Source: Sialis fuliginosa (lineage: Eukaryota > Arthropoda > Insecta > Megaloptera > Sialidae). Taken from it: 64,000 nt of DNA. Position numbers and translations under genes: made by a program. How positions within the stretch are numbered: position 1 is the first letter of the stretch; every line of letters begins with the position of its first letter. The notes under the pieces were generated by a model. The model had not been told where the DNA came from and did not search any database. It was given only the letters and a program-made list of their open reading frames with translations. The stretch is taken from contig OY540816.1 of NCBI GenBank assembly GCA_961205875.1, positions 12,410,701 to 12,474,700 on the forward strand. Reading direction: 5' to 3'. Shown here piece by piece: positions 12,622 through 24,901 of the stretch.

Positions 12622-13116
12622 ACACAGCTACACAAAAAAAAGTGCGAAGCCAAAACAAGCGACCTATGTATATAATATTGTAATATTGGTCGAGCATAGT
12701 CGAAATCCAAATTTTTGGAATTTTCTGTTTACCCGCTTACCGTTATTTTTATTTGAGCTTGATTTTCGGGCTTAGGTTGAATATTTCTAAGTTGGCTAAA
12801 CCCAAAATTCAAGCTCGAATTAAAAAAAAAAACTGGTAAGCAGAAAAAATTGGATTTCGACTCAATACTACAATGATATTTAGGTCGCTTTTTTGAAATC
12901 ATACACTTTTTTTTAGAAAAATTCAATCTAAACCCAAAATTCAAGCTCAAATAAAAAAAACCGGTAAGCAGAAAATTCCAAAAATTTGGATTTCAACTAT
13001 GCTCGAGCAATACTACAATGCTATTTAGGTCGTTTTATGGTGTCGCACACTATTTTGGAATAAATTCAACATAAACCCAAAATTCATGCTCAAATAAAAA
13101 AAAACTGTAGCTGTGT
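12622..13116. mobile_element. Foldback MITE with CACAGCTAC ends
   Basis: The terminal ACACAGCTAC is mirrored by GTAGCTGTGT. The interior repeats the unit AAACCCAAAATTCAAGCTC followed by 'aataaaaaaaaccggtaag' three times, once inverted. It also holds inverted blocks around GCTCGAGCATAGTCGAAATC. A second copy starts at 63914 and runs off the right edge, confirming the left end. Non-coding. Confidence 0.65.
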
Positions 13117-14098
13117 TCTTAAACTAAATATTGCTTTCCCTTTCGATATACAACCCAGGGAAGAGGCAAACAACACGTTACTGTTGTGTTACCTTACGGT
13201 ACGTTATGTTAAGTCGTATTCTAGGGGGGAGTGTTCCATCCCTCCTGTTGTATTGTATATTCTTCGTTTTTAAATTTATCCATTCAGTTGTATGAAATTT
13301 TCTTTTCTTTGTATAAGAACTTGACAAAAAATATACTGGTTATAAATATGAGCTTTGTCTTCCATAAACAGGTACAAAACCATCACCTTGAATCCTAATT
13401 GTCTTCATAATATTTTTTACTGAATATATAAAACACATTTTTCTTTGTTTCACATTTAAAATTAAATTATTAAGAACCAATTTAGTTCTGTTTAAAATAA
13501 TTAAATTCTAATCTCATAATTATACTGCTTCATAATAAATTAATAAAATATTAGGGCATATTTTTTAATTTATGAATATTTTTAACATACATAACATTCT
13601 ACACTCAGCTAAATTATATTAATAATTATATATTTATTATTATATATTATATTTATTTTGATGAAAAATGTGACGTTTGGATATTTATTGCAATCAATTA
13701 TTATTATTATTAAAGAACATTAAAAACAGAGACATGTTTATTATTAAAATGACAGTGAATATAATTATAGATATACAATATAATTAGCTAATTTATCTAG
13801 TAAGCAAACCGCCTTTTTTATTCGACCTCGATTAAACATTATATTGGCAATGCCTTCAGAAACAATTATTTTGATTATAGAGTTTACTTACATACATTTA
13901 CGTCCTGATTTGTTGCACGATTTCATATATTTAATTGCTGAAACAAAAAACCGGAAGAATCTTCATCAATTTTAGTTTCTTTGTAATATTTATGAATTTT
14001 TTATAAACTTTTTATTTATTTTTAATTATAAAATATAGAAAGTCGAATTAAGAATCAACTATTATTAACTTACAATGTTTTAAAAGTAACAAATTATA

Positions 14099-14633
14099 AG
14101 GTACTGGCACCAGTCTTGAACAATACCCCACTGTTGAATATTTTTAAATTAAATGTACCGAATTAGAAATATTTATTGATAAGTGATTACTGCCATTACT
14201 GAAAATTCATCTATATACATTTAACTGTCTTACAGCGTGATTTGATGATAATTGATCATTTTATTTAAAAATAGTGGACGAAGAATTATCGTATGTATTT
14301 TCTTCTGTAAATGCTTTTCATTGTTTTAAATTGTATAACTTTTTATTTTATAAAGTTTGTGTAGTAGTATTATACTAATAATTTTGTAATCTTTAGCAAG
14401 TGTTTATTACTGGTTTTACGTTGTTCACTACTGGAGAAAAAACACATACAAAATAAAAGGCTATATTTAAAAAAACAAACTATGTTTGCAGATTTTGGTA
14501 ATTAAATTGATTTAATAAAGAGTTAGTTGTTTTATTAGTAACATGAGTTCATGAGAATTATAAAAATGTAGCCCATCAATCCCAAAAATAATATACTTTT
14601 CTCTTAAAACGTTCAAGACTGGTGCCAGTACCA
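14099..14633 (+). mobile_element. TA-target MITE family, copy B (near full length)
   Basis: It starts TA-AGGTACTGGCACCAGTCTTG and ends AAGACTGGTGCCAGTACCA-TA, so terminal inverted repeats of about 20 bp are intact. Its interior shares GTCTTACAGCGTGATTTGAT and GTAACATGAGTTCATGAGAA with the other copies. No ORF of transposase type is present. Confidence 0.8.
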
Positions 14634-14711
14634 TAAGTAAGCAAAGCCAAACAAAAATCTTTTTTAGGGGTACGGAATTGCTCTATGTTCTTTAACATAA
14701 GTTAAATTTAC

Positions 14712-14975
14712 TCTACTTAAGTCATAAAAAACTTCTCATAACAAGTGCTCTTGTGAAGTTGGTAAACCCTATTTGAGACAATTTAAAATGGGCACATTAT
14801 TTTTTTTGTTTGTGATTCAATTTATAACAATAACGATCAGTTACTGTACTTAAGTCATACCTTCTCATGAAAAGTGTTCTTATGAAGTTGGTAAACCCTA
14901 TTTGAGACAATTTAAAATGGGCACATTGTTTTTTTGTTTTTGATTCAATTTATAACAATAACGATCAGTTCTGAT
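14712..14975 (+). repeat. Tandem duplication of a 133-bp unit
   Basis: ACTTAAGTCAT at 14715 and again at 14848 open two copies that share GAAGTTGGTAAACCCTATTT, AATGGGCACATT and ATAACAATAACGATCAGTT. Few differences separate them, so the duplication is relatively young. The unit itself is not recognised. Confidence 0.8.
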
Positions 14976-15531
14976 GAAATCTTATTTCTTCTTTCATACA
15001 GGCAGTAACTGCTTTAAACTAGATTCGTTTAAGAATGATAAACATCAATAATGGTACTTCCATTACTAACAAGTTTTCTTATATTATTCAAGATAAATCC
15101 TGATAAGAAAACAGTCAAAATCAATCAATAAACATTTTCTATAATAGCTTCCTGATCGATGAAGAAGGTGATTAACTTTGTTATTGTGGAGCTTTCGGTA
15201 GCCTTGTCTGTTTTAATTTCTAATGTTTATTATTTTTTTATAGTAAAAACTTGTTTGTTTTATAAACATTGTATATATTATTAATTTCTTTGTAGTATAT
15301 AATTATCAATTATAAATGGTTTGTCGAAAGTAGTTGTTTTTTAAATTATTATTGTAAATCAAGAAATGTTTGTTATATATAAGTTGCTTCTTCATAAATA
15401 CAATTTATGTATTCATGAAAATGTATATATACAAGTAAACAGTAAAAAGTTTTTAAATGTTTTCTTTTTTATTCTGTATTATAATTTGTTCGATTGTAGA
15501 AGAAATGGTGAAAAATATTGTAGAAAAAACT

Positions 15532-15800
15532 TCTGCCAAGTAAATGCACAGTGCTTTCTCGTTCTAAATTGATTGACAAGGATTCAGGGGACAGACAGAC
15601 GGATACACGGACAGACACACGGACAGACGCACGGACACACGGACGGACAGACAGGCAGACACGGAACGAAAAGTGTTTGCCTTGACGTGAAACGGATAAA
15701 TCTTTAAAATTTTGAAATCGGAGAACATTTTTTTTGTCTCAATCTGAAACGATCACAAAGCTTCTCGTATCTTCGATTTTGCGTGGAAGCAAAATGTCTG
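15532..15800 (+). repeat. LINE/SINE-like repeat, copy 1, with ACGGACAGAC minisatellite
   Basis: It opens CTGCCAAGTAAATGCACAGT and closes GATCACAAAGCTTCTCGTAT, as does the copy at 40082-40660. The middle 300 bp of that copy are absent here, replaced by about 80 bp of imperfect 8-10 bp units of the type ACGGACAGAC. There is no coding frame. Confidence 0.68.
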
Positions 15801-16379
15801 CATTTATTTTTGCACAGACTCCCGCAAACCTTGGCTCAGATAGTGTTTTATTGTTTCCTTAGCAACGCTTTTATTAATAAAACACTATTTAAAAACATAA
15901 TGTGTTGAATAGTAAGGCGGTAAAAAATGTAGACAAAATCTTATTTATTGTATTAACATGTACTAATATCAATAAATTATAATATATCAAATCATATTAG
16001 GTAACGGACCACTGTGTGTAGGAAATGTACTCCACTGACAGATGTGAATTTAATAAAGATTTATTAATATATTGGCACGAATTTACATTCTGATTTAATT
16101 ACATTATGAATTAAATTACCTATATTAAATTACTTCAATGAAAATTTAAATTGAGCTCTTCTTCTAAAAAAATAATTATAACTTGGTATCTACCTAAAAA
16201 AAGAAAGGTTTCTTGTATTCATAACATGTATAATATTGGAATTGATAATATGATTATAAAATCAACTAATATATTCGTAGAAAATCAAATAAAAAAGTCT
16301 AACCAAGTAATACAAACTTTAAAAAAACATTCGTTTTATGTATATTTTGTATATAAAGTGAAGGAGCTATATTTACGTC

Positions 16380-16570
16380 TAGACTGTAGGTGTATAATAA
16401 ACGTCATTATTATAGATGGCATTGGGTTAGGCAAATTTTGGCATCACAGCGAATGAGATCATATACACACGAATATGAAACAGTGACGTTCCCCCTGAAA
16501 TGGGTTTTCCCGAATTTTCGCGAAGGAGAAACACGCACTTTGATGCAATTTATTTTGGCTACAGACAAAT
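16380..16570. other. GC-richer unique-looking patch inside intron 1
   Basis: GACGTTCCCCCTGAAATGGG and CGAATTTTCGCGAAGGAGAA stand out from the AT-rich surroundings. I see no repeat partner, splice-flanked ORF or RNA fold. It could be an old transposon fragment or a regulatory element. Confidence 0.25.
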
Positions 16571-17785
16571 AAAATTTTGCGTTGTTTATATTGAATATAT
16601 AGAACACTGAAAAAATCTACATTTTACTGGTTTGCGTTGTTTATTATTATAAGTATTGTTGTGTTCAGGGATGTATTTGTTTTCACTTTATTTTAGTTAT
16701 TTGTTGATAGAAAAAAATTAAAAAATACGGATATTAGGATTTATCGTATTAAATTTTATAAAAAAATCACTTATATATTCATGTATTTTTATATTTATTA
16801 GTTAGTTAGTTATTAATGTTATTATATTTATAAATATAAATATAAATGTATAACATAAAAAAATTATCAAGTGCGAGCCGTTTTTGAATTTATTCGTTTT
16901 TTTTTCATTTTGAATTGATAACACATAACTCGTACTTACATTTTATAATTTGTTTAACATCAGTTTAAAAAATTTAAAGAATTAAAAATTACAAAAAACA
17001 GATTTTTATAATTTCACGTCGCTTTAAACCTTCCCTAAAAATAGGATCCAAATTTTAAGAGGAAAAAAGTAGTCATTGCTCTTCCCCCCACTGAAATTTT
17101 TGGAGGGGCAATTGCCTCCCACCTCTGCCCTCTCAGCTTCGGCGCCACTGATCTTATGCTCAGCTCTTATGGAAAAAAATGTATCATTTTCCGCATTTAT
17201 ATGTAGCTATTTTTTATATATTCATATACCTACATATATGTGTCATTCAATCATTAAAATACTTATTTAAATTGATATCTAACGTAGATATTTCTGCCTG
17301 TGTTGCAACTGCTACAGTTAGTTGTTAATATATGTATTTATTTATACGTTGTATGTAACGCAATTCTTATTTATGTATTTCATTATGTAAGTATTACTAT
17401 ACGCTTGCTTCAATAATAACTAATGAACACCCCTGCTGTATTTAATCCCATTTTATTTGACCTTAGGACGATTGATTTTTATAGTAATTAACTTATATTG
17501 CGTCTTCATATTATATGTTTTCCAAATAGAGAGCACACATCAGCTGTAGGAAAACATGCGTATCTAACCTTTGGCAGAGGAAATTAATACTACGCTGTCT
17601 AATGGGCCAAAATAACTATGTCCAGTATACTCTTTATCAAGGATAACGGTGTTTGTAAACATTGTGTAGTACAAACGTTTGTTGATATAAAGGACATTTT
17701 TTTCATTAATACCGACTTCGTGAATGTATGAGTATCAGCTATATATATTATAAAACGAAACGTCTCTATGTCTGTCCGTTAGTGC

Positions 17786-17880
17786 GGGGGGGGGGGGGAG
17801 CGAACCAGGCAGATCGCCTGGGACATTAGGCCAGGTGGGGCGGCGTACATTAGGGCATAAGTGACTTTTTTGGTTCAAAT
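17786..17880 (+). repeat. G-tract repeat fragment, inverted partner at 27250-27330
   Basis: A run of 13 or more G is followed by GAGCGAACCAGGCAGATCGC, GGCCAGGTGGGGCGGCG and AAGTGACTTTTTTGG. The same order appears reverse-complemented at 27250-27330. It is probably the end of a decayed DNA transposon. Confidence 0.55.
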
Positions 17881-17920
17881 CAGTGAAAGCTGTAATTTTT
17901 GAGTAAACTTTTTTTTAATC

Positions 17921-18141
17921 TTTAATTTGTTAATAATAGGGGAAGGGGGTCTCAACGGTCTTAGGACATTTGATAGTGTTAAAGTTAATGATAGAGGCTA
18001 TATTTGAAAAAAAAGTTGGAGTCAAACCTAGATATTAACTATTCAACTTATTTGTTAATTTATCAATATTAATTTGTTAAAAATAGGGGACGGGGTTCTC
18101 GACGGTCTTAGGGCATTTGATAGACTTAAAGTTAATGACAC
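17921..18141 (+). repeat. Direct duplication of an 80-bp block, 147 bp apart
   Basis: AATTTGTTAA-(T/A)AATAGGGGA, then a G-rich stretch and CGGTCTTAGG-CATTTGATAG and AAAGTTAATGA, occurs at 17924 and 18071. It adjoins the G-tract fragment just upstream and probably belongs to the same element. Confidence 0.65.
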
Positions 18142-18735
18142 TTTGGATAACCACACATACCTCACAACATTTTTTGTAGTATAAAATTTCAACTAATGTA
18201 TTTTAAATATCGACTAAATTATCTGTAAATTCAATTTATATTATCATCTATCAATTTGAAAAATTATTTATAAATGCTTTGGGTTCTGTGTAACCTAAGT
18301 GTATTATTTGCGGGTGTAATTATAAAATAACTGAAATATTAACTGTTTTCGTGTTAGTAAGCACTTATTAAATAAATAATTGGGTTCAATTCTATAAAAT
18401 TTAGATAATTAAATAATAATAAAAACGATAGTTGCAAAAATATTATATTAAAAAATATTTTTGTTTACTTCCATACTAAATAAATAAACAGACGTTTCGT
18501 TACTAACCTAAATCAGTCCATAACAATTTTACAAATGAAAACACTAAATATTTGTGTATAATTCGAAGAATATAAATAAATACTATTTGTACATTTTGAA
18601 TTCATAAAAAAAACGTAATAGAATTTTTGTAAATATTTGTTTTCGTTATCTTTGATTTTATTTTTTAAATGTTTTGTTTGTATGTAAGTACCTATATGAT
18701 TTTAATTGAGATATTCATTTTTTTTTTAATTGCAG

Positions 18736-18765
18736 GTTCCGAACTCTCATCTCTGTCACATGTCG
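18736..18765 (+). CDS. 30-nt symmetrical microexon of the same gene
   Basis: A long T tract ending AATTGCAG (18735) precedes 30 nt, which are followed by the donor GGTAAGTGT (GT at 18766). With the G carried over from the exon at 4150, the frame reads GSELSSLSHV and again leaves one base, so phase is 1 in and 1 out. Because the length is a multiple of three and both phases are equal, inclusion or skipping preserves the frame. That is typical of alternatively spliced cassette microexons. The segment is serine-rich and could be a phosphorylated linker, which is inference. The exon lies 14.5 kb downstream of the start exon and 13.3 kb upstream of the next one. Confidence 0.62.
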
Positions 18766-19989
18766 GTAAGTGTAAAATCAACTGTAGTATGCAATTTTTA
18801 AAAACAATAATAATTTAATTAATTTTATTTGTGTATTTTGTTTGTATATTGTAATAATATAAATATTTGTACAGGTATTTGTTACGTCAAGTATTATGAT
18901 CAGAACAAATAATGTTATTGATTTTGCAATACAATTTGAACTCAAGTACAAAAATATTAACTATTATTTTTCATCAAAAGATACGAATATATTTTATTTC
19001 AACAATTATTGGATCTTGAACTGACTAAATATGTCAAAATAATATTATTTTTGTAGTAAGTTCAAGTGAGAATAATAAATAAATGTTGCGGTACTTAAAA
19101 TTTTATATATGAGGTACTATAGGTTTAGTTCTTATATTTTTGAAACTAGAAGTTTTTCTTCTTCTTTATTGGTTTATTTTCCATTTGGTATTTTCCTTTT
19201 ATGAAAACGTTTTTGTGTTATTTAATTAATATTTGTTATTATAAAGTCTTGGTCTAGATCAAAACTAAATCAAATTCTTTTTATGTGAGTTTGGTCTAGT
19301 TTTTAGAGCAGTGGTAATGACGTTATAATAATGTAAAGCTGATATTCTTTTTTTACTTAAGTTTGAGAGTGGGGTTCTACTAAGTTTTGACAGAAAAAAA
19401 TATGATAAAGTTCTAGATTTAAAGCTGTACTTTTATTACAAAAATCTATGATAATTTTTAAACTACAAGTTAAAATATAAATTTTAGAAAACATTACACT
19501 GCATTAACGAAATATTCAGTTTTGCGTAAATAACATAAATTATACTTAAGTAAATTAAGTTTTTCATTCTTGCTAAGAGCTTAAACGCATTTTAAAAAGA
19601 AAATGTCTAATTGAATAAATACATAGTAAATATTATTTTCTTTGTGATGTGGTATATATTTATATTTCACATAAATACGTACATAAATAAATTATCCTTT
19701 CTTTACATAACATTGACAATTTTATTATTTTTTGACGGCCGTCAGGCTGACGTTGATGTTTTTGCATCATAAGTTATATTAACAAACTAAAATTAAATAT
19801 ATATTCAGGTGATGTGCGATCGTTTGCCAAAAAATATTTAAAAAACTTGTTCTTAGAGGAATCCAGTTTTTGTCACAAATCTAATACAAATTATATACTA
19901 ATTACAATGATTAATTTACTAATAAGTGTATTCATTATAATTTAATTGAAATATAATTATTTTAATCCAATATAACTGTTAAAGAACTA

Positions 19990-20375
19990 AGGTACTGCCA
20001 CCAGTCTTGGATATGACCCCAGTAATGGTTATTTTTTAATTAAATGTACTGAATTAGAAATATTTGTTGATATTTAATTACTTCTATTTCTGAATATTAA
20101 TCTATATACATTTAACTGTCTTACAGCGTGATTTGATGACAATCGGCCAATAGGTATCAAAATGGTGTATATTTAAACTAATTATTGGTATCATTTATTT
20201 ATTAATTATTATATTAACATAGCAACTGCTTTAAATTATTTCAAATTTGACGAATCTTTCTTTTATATCTTTTGTACGAGTATCGTAGTACTTATCATTT
20301 TGTAATCATTAGCAAGTGTCCATCACCGCGTGCTCATTACTGGGTTTATAGTGGCTATAACTGATGGCAGTACCT
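19990..20375 (+). mobile_element. TA-target MITE family, copy C (internally deleted)
   Basis: TA-AGGTACTGCCACCAGTCTTGG begins it and GATGGCAGTACCT-TA ends it. It keeps the GTCTTACAGCGTGATTTGAT half. The half bearing ATGAGTTCATGAGAATTAC is lost, the reciprocal deletion to copy A. Confidence 0.75.
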
Positions 20376-21087
20376 TATATTATAATATCAGTGTATGAAT
20401 AATATAACTTACTTTTTTAATGTCTGATTTAAAAGAAAAGAGATACATTCGAAATTTTGTCCATGAAACCCAGAACACTCCCTCTTTTTGTGAGCATTTA
20501 AAAAAGATATCTTCACCATAAATTTTCTATAATTATAGAGTTACAATTTTAATTTTTTTATATATGAAGACAATACACGGAAGAAGAAAAAAAATAGTGT
20601 AATCAACTTTCACAAGTTTAATAAGAAGGTTAAACCCTCCGTTGTTCATAAATTTGTGCTCAATGGCAATTACTACACAATGTGTGATGTTTTACAAATT
20701 TGTTTGTTTTCGGAATATGAAATGTGAACATAAATATTTGGTAATTTTTTCAATATAACCCAGACACTGTTTATTTAACTAAAAAGTGTTGCATTACTGT
20801 TCATTCAAGTCAAACGCTTTTAACTGAACTTTGTTTATATTCACGTAAATATATATAGTACTTATTTATAGTTCGATTAAATGGATCTTCATTATTTTGA
20901 CCTGCTTTTTATTGTGTTCCCTACCGAAAACATTTTCTCCGAAATCCCGAGAACAAAACTTACAAAAATTTCATTTTATCAACTTCTTAAGGGACTTAAA
21001 TTTCTACTTACATATAATATAATTGTCAGATTAAGCTATTGTCTATTTCCCAAATTCGGAGTAATTTTTTTTATTAAATCATGTACA

Positions 21088-21175
21088 GTGAAACTTCGTT
21101 ATAACGCTCTTGGGCAGATCGGATCAAAAACGCGGTTTGGACGGGATAGCACAATAAGCGGGGAAAAAATTAGAA
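21088..21175 (+). mobile_element. Isolated pogo/Tigger-like end
   Basis: CAGTGAAACTTCGTTATAAC resembles the terminal repeat of pogo-type elements, which read CAGTNGAACCTCGNTATAAC in many arthropods. The following GC-rich bases also look element-derived. No matching right end is seen nearby, so the copy is truncated. Confidence 0.45.
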
Positions 21176-21659
21176 AATAAATATTTTTCTTAAAAATATG
21201 TTCAAATGTAGAATCATGATTTCATTATAATATAAAAGAAGAAATTATATACGTTATGTATAATAGTTTATGTACTTGAAGCAGTTTTTCTCGATTTATT
21301 GAGGATTAAAAAAATAGAACGGAGAGTTGAACCCGGAATTCCAAGACCCTAAACTAAATCTATTTCAACAAATAGTATATTATCTGCATTGTTATTTAAT
21401 TTTAAACCTATGTATATCAATTGAATTTTAATCTAGACAACCAGGAATCACCTTAAGAAATATATTTGTAATTATAATTTAAAAAAAAACTTGACACACA
21501 TTTGGGTCATTCAACTAAATTAATTAATTATTTCTTAACTTAAATGTTTAAAAATGTATTTTAAATTCAAGAACTAGACAAAACAATGACAGTGCAATTT
21601 TTTTTGCCATATTTAAACTATTTTCGGTGTCAAATTTATACGTTCAAATTACGTAATGA

Positions 21660-21862
21660 CAGGGCCGTAACTAAACGATCTGGAGCCCCGGGCCAGCAAG
21701 TGACCGAGGGGCTCTCACTGTATACAAAATATAAAAATTGAAGAATTTTTTTCGTTACTACCTCAATCCACAATTTTACGCTTGTTCCTCAATCTTTCCA
21801 ACCCCAATTTTTATGCTGCTGCGGGGGGCCCGGGGCACTACTTTGAAATAATTACGGCCCTG
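21660..21862. mobile_element. hAT-type MITE, copy 1
   Basis: Terminal CAGGGCCGTAACTAAACG is mirrored by AATTACGGCCCTG. The flanks are CGTAATGA on the left and AGTAATGA on the right, a 7-of-8 match. That fits the 8-bp target duplication of hAT transposons. The GC-rich interior (GGAGCCCCGGGCC and GGGGGGCCCGGGGC) is shared with the copy at 21903. Non-coding. Confidence 0.8.
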
Positions 21863-21902
21863 AGTAATGACATTTTTTCAAAAAAAAAACACGAAAAACC
21901 AT

Positions 21903-22204
21903 CAGGGCCGTAACTAGAGGTTCGGGGGGCCCGGGGCAGAAGGTAATCTAGGGGCCCTCATTATAAAATTTTTTTTGAACACTTTTGAAGTATAAAATAT
22001 AATATAATATAAATATGTAAGTGTCACAAGTTCCAAATCAAAACGGCTAAAAAACACATTTAAAAATAAAAATTGACTCATTGATATCTTGTGAGTAACA
22101 AATGGTAGAGGGACATTCTTTTTTTGTAATTTTTTTCGGGCCCTTCCTAAGCTCGGGGGCCCCGGGGCACAGCCCAGGTTGCCCCGGTGGTAGTTACGGC
22201 CCTG
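21903..22204. mobile_element. hAT-type MITE, copy 2, perfect 8-bp target duplication
   Basis: It begins CAGGGCCGTAACTAGAGG and ends GTAGTTACGGCCCTG. The octamer AAAACCAT stands directly on both sides. This is the clearest insertion footprint in the window. The 302-bp element contains no transposase. The minus-strand ORF across it is a by-product of the GC-rich ends. Confidence 0.88.
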
Positions 22205-22359
22205 AAAACCATTACCTATCTGTAAAATGAATATCAAATTTATTAATTTACTTATACAGCTCCACTTTTGCTTAATCACATGGTATTACGGTAATCGCTT
22301 ACAAATGTCTATATTTATAAGAGTTATTGAACTAGTGCTATAAATTTTAGCAGACAGTC

Positions 22360-22640
22360 GGTATGATCGTATGAAAACTAACGGTATTTTACGGTAACGT
22401 AAACCTTTTCCGTATGTTCGCATACACGTTACCTGCACACGCATTATCTCGATATTTTAAATTGATGCCAACGTCTGCAATGCGATATTTTATTTTTGCA
22501 AACTTAACAATAAATGGTATCAATGCACACACGTGCATTATAGCTGCAGTTATATTTACAGAATATAAGCAAGAGCGCTTGTCGTAAATGCGTGACGGTA
22601 ACAGAGATGTATGTAGGTGCGTTTTGAGATGAAATTATAA
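22360..22640. other. Higher-complexity, GC-richer stretch (possible regulatory DNA)
   Basis: The stretch includes GGTAACGTAAACC, CACGTTACCTGCACACGC, CACACACGTGCAT (a CACGTG E-box) and GCGCTTGTCGTAAATGCGTG. It has no repeat partner, ORF or splice pair. Composition unlike the surrounding intron makes it a candidate conserved non-coding element. Confidence 0.25.
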
Positions 22641-24806
22641 TTAACTTTGGGTTTACCTGTGCTGTTCCTTGATCGATACAACGTGTATTTCAACGTGACG
22701 GAAATCGAGACATTGTGTCTGATTCAACACCTGTAACGTGTTGAAAATTGTGAAATTAATAAAAATGGCGATACAATATCATTTGAGTTACATAAACTTA
22801 ATATATTTTTTATTGTTCTATAAGTCTTCGGTCAGAACTTTACTATAACTGTATTTGCCACAGCAAATTATCTCGTAAACTATTTAAGGTAGAAACTAGA
22901 AATGTTAACTAATATATAAAATTGTGACCATCAAATATAAATGTAAAATAGATTTTTTTTAAAGTTAGCCTATTTTTTATATTTAAGCATGTGGGGTATC
23001 AAAATGTAGATCTTAATCAGTAAAACTGCATTTTTTAACTCAAAAATGCCACCACCAAATGGCTCAAAATAGCATTCTAATAACAAATCAGCAGCACCCC
23101 CTTTTAAATTATATTAAATTAATCTGATAGTAATATTATTAAAGTCAAAATAATACAAAAATGCAACTTTCACCCTCATTAAATCGTAGAATACTATGTA
23201 GGTATTTAAAGTAATTACTTATATAGAAGACATGCAGTTCTTTAGAACTCCTCATAGATAAAACTACTCGATTGTTTTACTTATAAATATTGATTGAAGA
23301 CGGCCAAAGTTATAACTTTTAAATTGTCTTTGTTACAAAAACGCTGTTATAATACAAAAGCTAAGGTACAATATGATATAAAATATTATAAAACCTTAGA
23401 TTGAAAACATGTATTGTGATTTGATAAAAAAGATATAAAAAGTAGTTTACTTTTTGATAACATTTAAGACGCCTATATATTCAGCTACAGAACAGAACAA
23501 TACAACGTTTGGTACACCAAATGTCTTAGCAACAAGAAAGCGATATTCCCCTACGCGTTAATTTTTAATCATAAACATTGTATGTAATATTCGATTTGTT
23601 CTACACGTGCTGCATTTAATCTATTATTATTTTTTTAAATATTGCATATATATATTATTGTATATTATATTGAATACACAGTACATAATTATAATTAGGT
23701 AGGCCTTCAAATATATGAGTATAAATAAATGTGAAAAATATACTTCAAACAAAATTTCAAAAATCATTAACCATATGGTTTTATAGTTAGCAAACATTAT
23801 AAACTTTAAATAACATACTGGGATTACTAGTGGGATAGGAAGATATTCACAGGAGTGATCAGGTAAGGAGACACTCACAAGACCCAGTGTGTTGCGAGTA
23901 TTCAAAAGGGAAACAGCTGAGTAGCTATAGTGATATCTGTTTGTAAAAAAATTATTAAAAGTTAAAGCAAAAAAGAATAGCAATGTCATATTTAAAATAT
24001 GCGTCTAATAACAAAAATAACTGTTTTTTTATGGATAAAATTTCATGTAATGATATTCTTACAATTAGAGAAGTTAAATAAGTTTTGTTTAGATAAAAAT
24101 AATATGAAATGCGTCAAAACGGCCCCCACTACGGCTATTAGACAAAAATTTCTAAGTATAAGATAATTAATTGGAAAAGTATGTTCACACGTTTTATAAT
24201 ATAGGGGATACGGTATTATTCTGAATAATATTCTAACATATGGTGTCATGTATACTATATAGATAACTAACGACAATTCATTGACCATTTACAATTCGTA
24301 GAATAAAATAAATAACAATACCTAAAACCATTGATAGCATAAATGTATAAAACGTTTACAAATATATAATAATAAAAAAATATTCTGAATTTATTTTTTT
24401 AATTAGGGGGTTCTGTATTTTAGAAAAAATATGAAGAATATAATTGCCAAAAACTTCTAGAAAATATTTCTGAATTAGGTTTAGATTTTCTGCATTAATG
24501 CTTAAATGGATAGATGTATTATACTTACATTAATTATGGAAAGTACTTTTAAACATAATGTGTGACATTAAAAATATTTTTTTTGAACAATAACATTTTC
24601 TGTTTTGAACATTAAAATTTTGTTTTGCGCAATAATATTTGCATTCATTATTATTGTATAATTTAATTTGCTTTAATTTTATAACTTTAATTTTTTGATG
24701 TGTTAGAATAGACATAACCTAACGAAAACTAACCAACCCAAAACTAATCAACTCGATTTCGCTTCAATAGATTGCCCTAAGGACAGTTAACTTGTATTTT
24801 ATTTGA

Positions 24807-24901
24807 ACATCAACTTTGTAAATTCTATAATAGTTTATTAAGTGTTTATTTAATGTTCTTCACTATTTCTCATTTCATTTAAAATAGTGCGCATTTAATT
24901 T
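24807..24901 (+). repeat. Dispersed repeat, inverted partner at 30605-30707
   Basis: ACTATTTCTCATTTCATTT followed by AAAATAGTGCGCATTTAA, with TATAATAGTTTATTAAGTG upstream, appears reverse-complemented at 30605-30707 in the same order. The family is unknown and non-coding. Confidence 0.6.

Larger units (their letters stand above)
4210..18735 (+). other. Intron 1 of the microexon gene (about 14.5 kb)
   Basis: It is bounded by GTAAGT at 4210 and TTGCAG at 18735. It contains no further exon I can support. Its contents are mainly transposon remnants (4403-4563, 4583-4759, 6373-6746, 7451-7759, 8881-9210, 10150-10305, 12622-13116, 14099-14633, 15532-15800, 17786-18141) and a tandem duplication (14712-14975). 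The stretches 5420-6370, 9215-10140, 10310-12600, 13120-14095, 15800-16380 and 16570-17770 are AT-rich with nothing specific visible. Confidence 0.6.

Noticed and set aside
21914-22279. 121-codon minus-strand ORF
   Set aside because: It lies across a hAT-type MITE, and its Gly/Pro-rich ends are translations of the GC-rich terminal repeats.
23627-23989. 120-codon minus-strand ORF
   Set aside because: It is dominated by F, I, L and Y as expected from AT-rich DNA, and has no domain and no splice or promoter context.
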